A stretch of 64,000 nt of DNA, taken from NCBI RefSeq assembly GCF_000813845.1, contig NZ_JWTB01000013.1, positions 40,696 through 104,695 of the forward strand, given 5' to 3'. Each line of letters starts with the position of its first letter. Position 1 is the stretch's first letter. Made by a program: the position numbers and the translations under genes. This DNA is from Pseudarthrobacter phenanthrenivorans (lineage in GTDB: Bacteria; Actinomycetota; Actinomycetes; Actinomycetales; Micrococcaceae). The notes beneath the pieces are model-generated. The model did no database searches. It saw nothing but the letters and a program-made list of their open reading frames with translations, and was not told the DNA's origin. Below, in pieces: positions 54,134-62,718 of this stretch.

Positions 54134-55531
54134 TCAGCTCACCTTGGCGAGCGCATCCGCGAGGCCGGTGGTGGAACGGGCGGGGTGGAACGGGACGGTG
54201 AGGCAGCGGCCGCCCCAGCTTTCCACGAGGTCTGCTTCGGGCAGGCGGGCGCCCTTGTAGTCCCCGCCCTTGACCCAGATGTCGGGCCGCAGGCGATCCA
54301 GGGCGGCTTCGGGCGTGTCCTCGTCAAAGACCATGACCGCGTCCACGCATTCCATAGCCAGGAGCAGTTCGGCCCTGTCGTGCTGGCCGATGATGGGCCG
54401 CTCGGGTCCTTTCAGGCGCCGCACGGAGTCGTCGGAGTTGAGGCAGACGATCAGGCAGTCGCCCAGTTCCCTGGCGGCGGCGAGGGACCGGATGTGACCG
54501 GCATGGATCAGGTCGAAGCAGCCGCCGGTGGCCACCACTTTTCCGCCGCTTTCGCGGATCGCGCGGGCCAGCAGCAGCGGTTCGGTAGTGGTGCGGGGCC
54601 GCAAGGCCGGTCCAGGCTTGCGGCCTTCGGCGGCGTCAGCACTGCCGGCATCGGGCAGGGCCGAGACTCCCCCGGCGGCGAGGAAATCTGCGGCGTCGTG
54701 TACCGCGAGGGCGGCAGCGTCCGGCAGGTCGCGTCCTGCGAGCAAGTGCACCGCCAGGCTGGCTGCCAGGCGGTCGCCGGCTCCGCAGGGGTCCCCCGCC
54801 TCCACCCGCGGGGCCGGGACGGACGTGGCGGATGCGCCGCCCTGCTGCAGCAGGACAGCTCCCTCTTCGCCCCTGGTGACCATGACGGCCTGGCTGCGCC
54901 ACCGCTCCAGCAGGATGCCGGCAATGGCAGCGGGGTCTGCGGAGGGTAAATTTCCGGCGGACTGGACAGCCTTCGTGGCCTCGGAAATATTCGGTGTCAC
55001 CACGGCAACCCCGGGCACGGGTTCCGGGCCGGAAGGGTGCGGGTCCCAGATGACGGGCACCTGGCGGGCGAGCCGCGCCAGCAGGTCCCGCAGGTGCGGG
55101 TTGGCTGCCAGGCCCCGGCCGTAATCGGCAACGATGACCACCCCGGCCTGCTCGACGGCGCGGAGCATCGCCGGACTCACCTCGGGGACGGGCGTCTTTT
55201 CGCAGCCCTGGTCGAAACGGACCACGGGGTGGGAGCCTGCGCGGACCCGGGTCTTCACCGGCGAGGGGTGGCCGCTGCTGCCCGCCACAAGACGCACTCC
55301 GGCGAGCTGCCTGCGCAACTGGCTGCCGGCGTCGTCATCCCCGATGACTGTTACCAGCGTGACCGGCCAGCCGTCCTGCGCCAGCATCCGCGCCACCAGG
55401 CCCGCTCCGCCGGCGCGGCGGCGCACGCCGGACACGTCGACCACGGGGACGGGGGCGTCCGGGCTGAGCCGGGTGGCTTCACCGAAGAGGTCGACGTCGA
55501 GCATCACGTCGCCCACCACAACGATCCTCAT
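54134..55531 (-). CDS. bifunctional HldE-type enzyme (copy 2, divergent)
   Basis: 465-residue protein with the HldE layout: PfkB kinase (about 1-300) with GDVMLDVDLFG and DPCGAGDRLAASLA, then nucleotidylyltransferase (about 325-460) with GGCFDLIHAGHIRSL and VKGGDYKG. It is shorter and diverged from copy 1 (GGAGLV in place of GGAANT). Both catalytic GAGD and HxGH motifs remain, so it may be active on a different heptose or nucleotide. It overlaps the isomerase gene stop by four bases. Confidence 0.83.
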   Translation of the reverse strand: MRIVVVGDVMLDVDLFGEATRLSPDAPVPVVDVSGVRRRAGGAGLVARMLAQDGWPVTLVTVIGDDDAGSQLRRQLAGVRLVAGSSGHPSPVKTRVRAGSHPVVRFDQGCEKTPVPEVSPAMLRAVEQAGVVIVADYGRGLAANPHLRDLLARLARQVPVIWDPHPSGPEPVPGVAVVTPNISEATKAVQSAGNLPSADPAAIAGILLERWRSQAVMVTRGEEGAVLLQQGGASATSVPAPRVEAGDPCGAGDRLAASLAVHLLAGRDLPDAAALAVHDAADFLAAGGVSALPDAGSADAAEGRKPGPALRPRTTTEPLLLARAIRESGGKVVATGGCFDLIHAGHIRSLAAARELGDCLIVCLNSDDSVRRLKGPERPIIGQHDRAELLLAMECVDAVMVFDEDTPEAALDRLRPDIWVKGGDYKGARLPEADLVESWGGRCLTVPFHPARSTTGLADALAKVS

Positions 55532-56238
55532 GGCCGGCCGCCGTTCGCGAGCCCCGGGACAAGGGACGGGGTGTGCCGGGCGACCTCAAGGTCGAAGGCG
55601 CGGCACACCGCGTGCAGGGCGATCAGGTGCCCCTCCTGGGCGTTGGCGTTCAGGGCGTCGATCATGACGGCCTCGTCGCAGGCGTCGGAGAGCGGGTTGG
55701 GACCCGTGCCGGTGAGCGCCCAGGTGGTGACGTTGAGCCGGGCGGCCGCTTCCGCGGCGCGCAGCAGGTTGGGGCTTTTGCCGCTGGTGGACAGCAGCAT
55801 GAGCACGTCACCGGAGCGGCCGTGGGCCCGCACCTGCCGGGCGAAGACGTCGTCGTAGCCGTAGTCGTTGGCAATGGCTGTCACGGCGGACGATTCTGCG
55901 TGCAGCGAGATGGCGGAGAACGGGACCCGCTCGGAATCGAACCGGCCCACCAGCTCAGCCGTCAGGTGCTGGGCTTCGGCGGCCGACCCGCCGTTGCCGG
56001 CAGCAAGGAGCCGCTGGCCGCGCAGCAGGCGCTGGGCCAGCTCCACGCCCCAGGCGGCGAGCCGGCCGGACTGGCTGCGCAGGCTGTCCAGGGCCGGCAG
56101 CACGTTGTCCAGGTGGGTCCGGACGGCATCGGCACTGGCCTTATCAACGAAGGTGGCGCCCGGGAGCACGGCCGGCAGTGCCGGCGGAGTGGTCAGGGTG
56201 CGCAGGTCTGCTTCGCGCAGGGACCATTCGGCAGTCAC
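55528..56238 (-). CDS. GmhA-like SIS-domain sedoheptulose-7-phosphate isomerase
   Basis: 236-residue SIS-domain protein with AAGNGGSAAEAQHLTAELVGRF (about 79-100), SSAVTAIANDYGYDDVF and LLSTSGKSPNLLRA, as in GmhA, which converts sedoheptulose 7-phosphate to heptose 7-phosphate. This is the first committed step to activated heptose. The GTG at 56238 overlaps the upstream glycosyltransferase stop (GTGA). The long frame to 56574 runs inside that gene and is rejected. Confidence 0.87.
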   Translation of the reverse strand: MTAEWSLREADLRTLTTPPALPAVLPGATFVDKASADAVRTHLDNVLPALDSLRSQSGRLAAWGVELAQRLLRGQRLLAAGNGGSAAEAQHLTAELVGRFDSERVPFSAISLHAESSAVTAIANDYGYDDVFARQVRAHGRSGDVLMLLSTSGKSPNLLRAAEAAARLNVTTWALTGTGPNPLSDACDEAVMIDALNANAQEGHLIALHAVCRAFDLEVARHTPSLVPGLANGGRP

Positions 56239-57488
56239 AGTGCTGCTCCTTCCATGGGTACAACACCCGCCGGGACGCCGGCGATGGCGAGCTGGTAGGC
56301 CTTCTCGGTTTCCGCGGCCACCCGGTCCCAGGAGTAGCGGGTGCGGGCACGGCGCTCGCCGGCCTGGCCAAGTTTCTTCCTCAGGGTGGGGTTTTCGAGC
56401 AGCAGAGACAGCGCGGACGCGATGGCCTCCGGGTCCCGGGGCGGCACGTGCAGGCCGGTGGCGTGGTCCACCACCGTGTCCCGCAGCCCGCCAACGGCGG
56501 CTGCGACCACCGGCACTCCGCAGGCCGTGGCCTCCAGCGGCACGATGCCGAAGGGCTCGTACCATGGGGCGCACACCACTACGTCGGCGCTGCGGAAGAT
56601 GCCGGGCATTTCGGCCCGCGACACCTGCCCCTGCAGCGTGACGTGGCTGTCCACGCCAAGTTCCGCGGCAAGGCCCAGGAGGCGGCGGATTTCCGGGTCG
56701 GCATGCATTTCGGCCGAGTCGGCGCCGCCGCCCACGATCAGGAGTTCGACGTCGTCGATCCCTGCCGCCTTGAGGTAGGGAAGAGCGCGGATCACCAGGT
56801 CCACGCCCTTGCGCGGAACCAGGCGGCCCACGGAGAGGATGCGGTAGCGGCGCCTCCGTGGCGCCACCGGCCCGTCGGGCGAGAAGAAGCCCAGGTCCAC
56901 GCCGCAGGGCGCGATGGAGATCTTGCCGGTGGCGATGCCCATGGCCTTGAGTTCGAAGACCTCGTCGGAGCAGGTGGCGATGATCCGGTCGGCTGCCCGC
57001 CCTACGCCCGGTTCCAGCCAGCGGCGCGCTTCCGGGCTGGTGTCCTCCGCGCCCTGGTGCCTGCGCTTGACGGTCCCCAGCGCGTGGAAGGTCTGGAGCA
57101 TGGGCACCCGGTAGCCGGTGTCGGTGCGCCGGGCGGCGTCCAGGGCAGCGAGGCCGGACATCCAGAAGTGGCCGTGCACCACGTCCGGGGGCTGCTGTCC
57201 CCAGTCCCTGGCCACGCCGTCGGCGAGTTCCCCCATATAGGGCAGCAGTTCGTCCTTTGGCACATGCCGGGCGGGGCCGGCGTCCACATGGACCACCTCG
57301 AAGCGGCGTCCCACCCTGACCCGTTCGGGAAGCTCCGTTGCGTCCCTGCGGGTGTAGACGGTGACGTGGTGGCCGCGCTTGGCGAGGGCCTCGGAGAGCG
57401 CCGCGACATGCACGTTCTGCCCGCCGGCATCCACCCCGCCCAAGGCTGCCAGCGGACTGGCGTGCTCAGAAATCATGGCGATTTTCAT
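56235..57488 (-). CDS. GT4-family glycosyltransferase
   Basis: 417-residue GT-B transferase. N-terminal MISEHASPLAALGGVDAGGQNVHV (acceptor-side, MshA/SPS-like), C-terminal GRLVPRKGVDLVIRALPYL and the donor-site YEPFGIVPLEATACGVPVVA (E-x7-E). Nucleotide-sugar donor unknown; context suggests an activated heptose or the glycan to which it is added. It overlaps both neighbours by four bases. Confidence 0.88.
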   Translation of the reverse strand: MKIAMISEHASPLAALGGVDAGGQNVHVAALSEALAKRGHHVTVYTRRDATELPERVRVGRRFEVVHVDAGPARHVPKDELLPYMGELADGVARDWGQQPPDVVHGHFWMSGLAALDAARRTDTGYRVPMLQTFHALGTVKRRHQGAEDTSPEARRWLEPGVGRAADRIIATCSDEVFELKAMGIATGKISIAPCGVDLGFFSPDGPVAPRRRRYRILSVGRLVPRKGVDLVIRALPYLKAAGIDDVELLIVGGGADSAEMHADPEIRRLLGLAAELGVDSHVTLQGQVSRAEMPGIFRSADVVVCAPWYEPFGIVPLEATACGVPVVAAAVGGLRDTVVDHATGLHVPPRDPEAIASALSLLLENPTLRKKLGQAGERRARTRYSWDRVAAETEKAYQLAIAGVPAGVVPMEGAAL

Positions 57489-58519
57489 GGAGTCTTCCTC
57501 TCCCGCGCCGGAACGAGGATCCGCTCGTCCGGCCGTTCGTTGACGGAGTGCCGGGGCCTGGTGCGCAGATCTGCCAGCAACTCATCCCAGCGGTCCTGGA
57601 ACCTGCCCAGGCCATAACGCTCCAGCGCCGCCTCGCGGGCGGCGAGCCCGCGCCGTCGGGCCTCATCCGGATTGGCGATCAGCCGCTCCGCGCAGCGGAG
57701 CAGTTCGTCGACATCGGCGGAGACGATGCCGGCCTCCTGGGGCACCGCCCTGGGGGCCTCCGTGGTGGCAAGCACCACCACCGGCATGCCCAGGTGCATG
57801 GCTTCAAGGAGGGACAGCCCCAGCGAGGTCCAGCGCATGGGGTGTACATAGACCCGGCAGCGTGCCAGCTCCCGGTGCATGTCCCGGGTTTTCAGGTCGC
57901 CCCGGGACGTCAGCCGTGCGGCGTCGATGCCGGTGGCTGCCGCCAACCCGTCCGTCTTCATGCCGAACACGTGCAGGGGCGCCACCGAGGCGAAGGCCGG
58001 CAACAGGTCTGTTCCCGTGACGCGGCCCCTGCGGACCGGCTCATTGACCACCACGCCCAGTTCGGGAAGTTCACCGGTGTAGAGCCGCCCCGGGTCCGGG
58101 ATTCCATGCTCGATCACGGTGGTGGGCGCGGACCCGTTGTCCCAGGCCAGCCGGTTGAAGTGGGTGACATGGACAACGGGGATGCTGGCTTGCTCCGCGA
58201 GCGGGTGGCTGGTGTTCGGGAAGTTGCCCTTGGGCGTGTTGTGCTCGACGAAGACTGCCGGCAGGTCGACGCCGGGCATCCGGCCGAGGGTGCGGACCAC
58301 TTCGTCGATTTCTTCCGGCCGTTGGAGGACGACGGCGTCCACGGCGTCGGCGTCGAGCGTCGCCAGGTCCACCTCCCGCACTGATTCCGGCCAGTCCCTG
58401 CCGGCGCGGCCCAGCCCCCAGGCCCCGCCTTCGGGCAGGACGGGAAGCAGGTACTCGTGGCGGCCGCGCACAAAGGCGTCCGTCCAGGAACCGTGGACAT
58501 GCCAGAGCAGGATTCTCAT
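57485..58519 (-). CDS. glycosyltransferase (GT-B fold, GT1/GT4-like)
   Basis: 344-residue glycosyltransferase beginning MRILLWHVHGSWTDAFVRG. It has VFVEHNTPKGNFPNTSHPLAE (about 95) and the donor-site VYVHPMRWTSLGLSLLEAMHLGMPVV near 228, with E-x7-E-like arrangement. It differs from the adjacent GT4 gene. It lies between the GT9 and GT4 genes with four-base overlaps, so three transferases act in one pathway. Confidence 0.83.
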   Translation of the reverse strand: MRILLWHVHGSWTDAFVRGRHEYLLPVLPEGGAWGLGRAGRDWPESVREVDLATLDADAVDAVVLQRPEEIDEVVRTLGRMPGVDLPAVFVEHNTPKGNFPNTSHPLAEQASIPVVHVTHFNRLAWDNGSAPTTVIEHGIPDPGRLYTGELPELGVVVNEPVRRGRVTGTDLLPAFASVAPLHVFGMKTDGLAAATGIDAARLTSRGDLKTRDMHRELARCRVYVHPMRWTSLGLSLLEAMHLGMPVVVLATTEAPRAVPQEAGIVSADVDELLRCAERLIANPDEARRRGLAAREAALERYGLGRFQDRWDELLADLRTRPRHSVNERPDERILVPARERKTP

Positions 58520-59604
58520 CTGTTGCGGGCCTTTCTACGGGTGCTGACGTGGGTGCTGAAGGAGCTCACTCCGCTGATAAGGCGTTCCACCGCCGCCACC
58601 ACTTCCTCCGGCGAAACCGAATCCAGGCAGGGGTGGCCGGGGACCGGGCACACCCGGGCGCGGGACATGCGGCAGGGTGCGTTCTGGTCGCCGAGCAGTT
58701 CCAGGGACACCCCGTAGGGTGCCCAGCGGATGGCGGGAACAACGGGGGAAAACAGGCACGCCACGGGCGTTCCCACCGCGGCGGCGAGGTGGGCGGGCCC
58801 GGTGTTGCCGCTGACGACGGCATCGGCGCCTGCCATGACGCCGGCCATGGTGGGGAGGTCGGTGCGTCCGCCAAGGTCCAGGGCCGAGGGACCGGCCACG
58901 GTGGCGGTCAGCGACTTTTCGCCCGGTCCGCCGGTCACCACCACCCGGTGTCCGGCACCTTGGAGGAGTTCGACGGCGGCGGCGTGGTGCAGTGGGGGCC
59001 AGGCCCGGGCAGGGACAGCGGCTCCAGGATGGACCACAATGTACGGTTCCCCACCCACCAGGTCCGTCACGTCGGGAACGGAGCCGACGCGCAGCTTTCC
59101 GTCGTCACCTGCAGGCAGCCGGAAACCTGCGGCCTCGGCGATACCCAGGGCCCGTTCCGCCTCCGGTTGGTCTTCGGGAAAGTCCTCGCCCGGCTTGAGG
59201 CGCACATCCAGCAGCGAGCCGGCGTAGTCCGTTGAGGCACCCGTGATCCGTTCCACGCCGGCAAGCCGCAGCAGCAGGGCCAGCGGCAGCGGTGACTGGT
59301 GGAAGGACGTGAGGATGACGGCCTCGGTAATGCGCGAATTGCGGACGTAATCGATCAGCCTGTCAGCGTGCGGCCCGGTCATCTTCGGCGCAGGATTCAT
59401 GATCCAGGGGCTGTCCCAGGTGTATACCTCGGCAACGCCCGGGAGCATGGCGGCCGCAGCTTCGCCCTGGCGTCCGCAGAGCATCACCACGTGGCTGGAG
59501 CTGCCGCCGTACTGGTGACGGCCATTCGCCACGGCGCGCACTGCAGGGCCTGCCAGCAGGACATCGCCCATGCTGTCCAGCCGGGCTACAAGGACGCGGC
59601 CCAT
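58516..59604 (-). CDS. GT9-family heptosyltransferase-like protein
   Basis: 362-residue GT9 protein. It opens with VLVARLDSMGDVLLAGPAVR (D/G-D-x-L pattern of LPS heptosyltransferases) and has YIVVHPGAAVPARAWP and SGNTGPAHLAAAVGTPVACLF, the donor-binding motifs of ADP-heptose:LPS transferases. A Gram-positive cell has no LPS, so the acceptor is something else, perhaps a cell-wall polymer or protein. Start at 59604 overlaps the GmhB-like stop. Confidence 0.88.
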   Translation of the reverse strand: MGRVLVARLDSMGDVLLAGPAVRAVANGRHQYGGSSSHVVMLCGRQGEAAAAMLPGVAEVYTWDSPWIMNPAPKMTGPHADRLIDYVRNSRITEAVILTSFHQSPLPLALLLRLAGVERITGASTDYAGSLLDVRLKPGEDFPEDQPEAERALGIAEAAGFRLPAGDDGKLRVGSVPDVTDLVGGEPYIVVHPGAAVPARAWPPLHHAAAVELLQGAGHRVVVTGGPGEKSLTATVAGPSALDLGGRTDLPTMAGVMAGADAVVSGNTGPAHLAAAVGTPVACLFSPVVPAIRWAPYGVSLELLGDQNAPCRMSRARVCPVPGHPCLDSVSPEEVVAAVERLISGVSSFSTHVSTRRKARNR

Positions 59605-60140
59605 CAAGGCGTCTCCTGCAGCAGGCCTACAGCGGACGCCAGATCCGGGGCGACCAGCCGCGCCGCGGCCACCTCCTCGGCACGTGTCACCGGTGTGGGC
59701 ACCAGCACGCCGGTGGAACCGGCAGCTTCCGCCGCCCCCATGTCGGCACCGATGTCCCCGATCAGGGCAGCCTCCGATTCGTGGATCCCCAGCTTCCGGC
59801 AGGCGCTGTGGACCATTCCGGGAGCCGGTTTGCGGCAGGAACAGCCGTCCTGCTCCGCATGGGGACACACTTCCCACACGTCGAATGGTCCCAGCAGTTC
59901 CTCCACCCGGGCATTGACTGCCGCCACATCCTCCGCGGTGATGAGGCCACGGGCCACACCGGACTGGTTGCTGATGACTCCGGTGGCAATGCCGTCCGCG
60001 CGCAGGCTGTCCAGCACTTTCTTCGCGCCGGCCATGGGCCGTACTTTGCCCGGGTCGCCGTTGTAAGGCACATCGACCACAAGGGTCCCGTCCCGGTCGA
60101 ACAGGACAGCGCGGAGCTTGGAGGTTTCAGAGCTTCCCAT
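59604..60140 (-). CDS. GmhB-like D-glycero-heptose bisphosphate phosphatase
   Basis: 178-residue HAD phosphatase. It has DRDGTLV (nucleophile Asp), SNQSGVARG, and the zinc site CPHAEQDGCSCRKPAPGM (C-x-H...C-x-C), the hallmark of GmhB, then GDIGADMGAAEAAG. It removes the 7-phosphate of heptose-1,7-bisphosphate between the two HldE reactions. First gene of the nine-gene heptose operon. The start at 60140 follows AGGAGGG, 13 bases upstream, a rather long spacing. Confidence 0.87.
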   Translation of the reverse strand: MGSSETSKLRAVLFDRDGTLVVDVPYNGDPGKVRPMAGAKKVLDSLRADGIATGVISNQSGVARGLITAEDVAAVNARVEELLGPFDVWEVCPHAEQDGCSCRKPAPGMVHSACRKLGIHESEAALIGDIGADMGAAEAAGSTGVLVPTPVTRAEEVAAARLVAPDLASAVGLLQETP

Positions 60141-60398
60141 AACGAACCTGTTCCCTCCTGCTGTTGCTCCCAAACACGGTCATCGTCAATTTCGGCTGCC
60201 GGGGCAGCTTCCGCCGGCCCGCTGAACAGGCAAGACAGGAGTTTCGCCGGCACAGGCACTCCTCCCGGACTTACCTGCGGCCTGCCGGCGCAGGCGTCGC
60301 CGGCGCTGGTGCGCCTGTGCTGGTACGCCTGCGGCCGCCGTCGTCGAATCCCGGCCTGGCGCCGGAAGCCGCGTTCTGGTTGGCGAAAGAGCGGTGTG

Positions 60399-61352
60399 CT
60401 ACCTGGTCCGTGTGCCGCTGATGCGGCGCCCGGCACCGCTGCCGGCAGTGCCGGCATGCCCGCCGCCGCGGACCTGCCGGAAGGGTTCGCCATGGCTGGA
60501 AACTGCATCGCCCGGCGTCATGCGGGACCGTGTCCCGTTGCCGGTTTCGGTGCTGCAGGGCTGGTTTCCCGGCTCCAGCCGCCGCTGCAGCTCCACCAGC
60601 ACCTTGGCCAGGCGCCGGGATACCTGCATCTGGGACATGCCCAGCCGCTTCCCCAGCTGGACCTGCGTTTCCTCGCAGAAGTAGCGGCGGTACAGAAGCT
60701 CCCGGTCCGACTCACTGAGGTCCTGCATCGCCTCCCGCAGGCAGGCGAGCTCTTCAAGCCGCTCCAGCGGCGTGTCCGGGCAGGCAAGCACGTCACCGAT
60801 CGAGGGTGCGTCCGAGTTGGGGTTCGCGGCGTCAAGGGAATCCGGGTGCATGCTGCTGGACGCCGAAATGGCCTCCTGAACCTCTGCCGGGTCAGTTCCC
60901 AGCTCACCAGCGAGTTCGGCAACGCTGGGATTGCGGCCCAGTGACTGGGTCAGTTCCGGCTCCGCCCGGAACAGCCGTGTCCTCAAGTCCTGGATATGCC
61001 GCGGTGGACGGACAACCCACGTCCGGTCGCGGAGGTATCTCTTGAGCTCGCCGGTGATGGTGGGCGCCGCATAGGCGGGAAAACTTTCGCCTTTGGCCTG
61101 GTCGAAGCCCCGTGCGGCCTTCACCAGGCCCAGATAGGCCACCTGGTTTAGGTCCGCCCGTTCCCGGCCGCGGGCCTCAAACCGTGCGGCAAGGGCTTCC
61201 GCCAAGTCAAGATACCTCAGGACCAGGTCGTTTTCGAAGGTCTCGCGCAGCCGTCCCGAGGGGGCTGGCGGGTTTTGTTGTTGCGCCGTTCCCGGCTCCG
61301 TAGGGTGGGCAGGGGCGGCGTGCACGGCAAGGGCGGCAAAGGATTCGGGCAT
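60399..61352 (-). CDS. SigB/SigF-type RNA polymerase sigma factor
   Basis: 317-residue sigma factor. Region 2 has DLNQVAYLGLVKAARGFDQAKGESFPAYAAPTITGELKRY in outline. Region 3 follows (SLGRNPSVAELAGELGTD), then region 4 with LLYRRYFCEETQVQLGKRLGMSQMQVSRRLAKVL. It belongs to the general-stress SigB/F/G group of actinobacteria. The C-terminal 55 residues after region 4 are Gly/Arg-rich and atypical. No anti-sigma gene is adjacent. A 14-bp palindrome lies 63 bp upstream. Confidence 0.9.
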   Translation of the reverse strand: MPESFAALAVHAAPAHPTEPGTAQQQNPPAPSGRLRETFENDLVLRYLDLAEALAARFEARGRERADLNQVAYLGLVKAARGFDQAKGESFPAYAAPTITGELKRYLRDRTWVVRPPRHIQDLRTRLFRAEPELTQSLGRNPSVAELAGELGTDPAEVQEAISASSSMHPDSLDAANPNSDAPSIGDVLACPDTPLERLEELACLREAMQDLSESDRELLYRRYFCEETQVQLGKRLGMSQMQVSRRLAKVLVELQRRLEPGNQPCSTETGNGTRSRMTPGDAVSSHGEPFRQVRGGGHAGTAGSGAGRRISGTRTR

Positions 61353-61414
61353 GGATTTTGGTTTCCCTCGGTCTGGTTCCGAAAGCCTGCGGCAAGACTT
61401 AGAAGTAGGAAATC

Positions 61415-61428
61415 ATAAGCTTGCTTAT
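61415..61428. promoter_or_regulatory. 14-bp palindrome ATAAGC-TT-GCTTAT upstream of sigma and SDR genes
   Basis: An AT-rich inverted repeat stands out in GC-rich DNA, 63 bp before the sigma factor start and 73 bp before the divergent SDR gene. A close relative, GTAATCATGCTTAC, lies at 63657, 64 bp before the gene at 63734. Both fit a [A/G]TAAGC-W-TGCTTA[C/T] pattern. Confidence 0.45.
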
Positions 61429-61500
61429 AAAACAACACTCCTCCGCTGTACGCTCGGAATGTAGGGGACACCCAATCCAATCTGCCAAGGAGTCCTTGCC

Positions 61501-62556
61501 ATGCGCATCGCCATCACCGGGGCCAGTGGAAATGCCGGAACTGCACTGCTGCGCAACCTGCAGCGCCAGGAAGCCCGGAAACCCGGCACCCTGCAGCTTG
61601 TGGGAATCAGCCGCAGGCTGCCCGACACCACCCGGCAGCCCTACAGCGGCGTCGATTGGCACACCCTGGACGTGGGCCTGGAGCAGGACAGGCCACTGCT
61701 GGCGAAGTCGCTTTCCGGCGTCGATGCCGTAGTCCACCTGGCGTGGCAAATCCAGCCGAACCGCAACCTGGACCTCCTGCACCGTACGAATGTCACCGGC
61801 ACCCGCAACGTCCTGGAGGCCGCAGCCGCAGCGGGCGTCAAGCAGGTGGTGTGCGCGTCCAGCGTGGGCGCCTACGCCAAGGCAGGCAAGGACCAGCGAC
61901 GTGACGAGTCGTGGCCCGCCACGGGGATGGCAGGCTCGCATTACAGCCGCCACAAGGCGGAGCAGGAGCGGTTGCTGGATGACTTCGCCGCAGCGGAACC
62001 GGGCATAGCCGTTGCCAGGCTGCGGCCCGGGCTGATCTTCCAGGGAAATGCGGGCAGTGAAATCGGCCGGTACTTCCTGGGCCGCGTCCTGGCGCGGTTC
62101 GTTCCGCGGAAGCCCTGGCTTCCGCTGCTGCCGGTTCCGGACAACCTGGTATTCCAGGCGGTCCACGCAGACGACGTGGCGGAGGCCTACTGGCGGGTAG
62201 TGGACCAACGGGCCAGCGGCGCATTCAACATCGCGGCCGAACCGGTCCTCGATCCGCAGGAACTTGCCCGGATCCTGGGGGCCAAGCGGATCCTTCCCAT
62301 CCCCATGCGGCTGCTGCACGCCGTCGTTGACCTCACCTGGCGGGCGCGGATCCAGCCCACTGATTCAGGCTGGGTGGAGATGGCGGCCGGGGCGCCCATC
62401 ATGGACACGGGCCGCGCCCGGCGGATCCTCGGCTGGGAGCCGCAGGTGTCCTCGATTGCCGCCGTCCAGGAGGTCCTCGCGGGCATGGGAACGGGGGAAG
62501 GCGTAAACCCTTCCCCCGTCCTCAAGCCACGCAGCGGGCCGGCCGGCAGCGACTGA
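61501..62556 (+). CDS. extended SDR (NAD-dependent epimerase/dehydratase family)
   Basis: 351-residue extended SDR. NAD motif TGASGNAGTALLRNL (5-19), catalytic YSRHK (about 149-153) and a C-terminal substrate region. AAGGAG precedes the ATG. It diverges from the sigma factor. It could be a sugar epimerase, but no residue pattern ties it to HldD; a stress-linked oxidoreductase is as likely. Confidence 0.82.
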   Translation: MRIAITGASGNAGTALLRNLQRQEARKPGTLQLVGISRRLPDTTRQPYSGVDWHTLDVGLEQDRPLLAKSLSGVDAVVHLAWQIQPNRNLDLLHRTNVTGTRNVLEAAAAAGVKQVVCASSVGAYAKAGKDQRRDESWPATGMAGSHYSRHKAEQERLLDDFAAAEPGIAVARLRPGLIFQGNAGSEIGRYFLGRVLARFVPRKPWLPLLPVPDNLVFQAVHADDVAEAYWRVVDQRASGAFNIAAEPVLDPQELARILGAKRILPIPMRLLHAVVDLTWRARIQPTDSGWVEMAAGAPIMDTGRARRILGWEPQVSSIAAVQEVLAGMGTGEGVNPSPVLKPRSGPAGSD

Positions 62557-62670
62557 CGAAGCAGCCTGGACAGGCAGGCGTGCCGCCACCCCGCGGACTC
62601 CGGACCGGCTTCCGCCGAAACGGTTTCCGCAGGGTTTGACTTTGGCCGCGGGGTTCTGGAGGCCTGTTCC

Positions 62671-62718
62671 TGGATGCCCCTGTTCCTAGATACCCGTGTT
62701 CCTAGATACCCGTGCGGG
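62671..62718. repeat. 16-bp tandem repeat at the 3' end of the repeat protein gene
   Basis: Three successive copies of TGTTCCTAGATACCCG, the first diverged (TGTTCCTGGATGCCCC). The middle of a copy contains the stop codon TAG of the minus-strand gene that ends at 62702. Confidence 0.8.

Noticed and set aside
61501..62556. HldD-type ADP-heptose epimerase for the heptose operon
   Set aside because: It is an extended SDR with YxxxK but diverges from the operon beyond a sigma factor, and no HldD-specific residues could be recognised. Left as generic.
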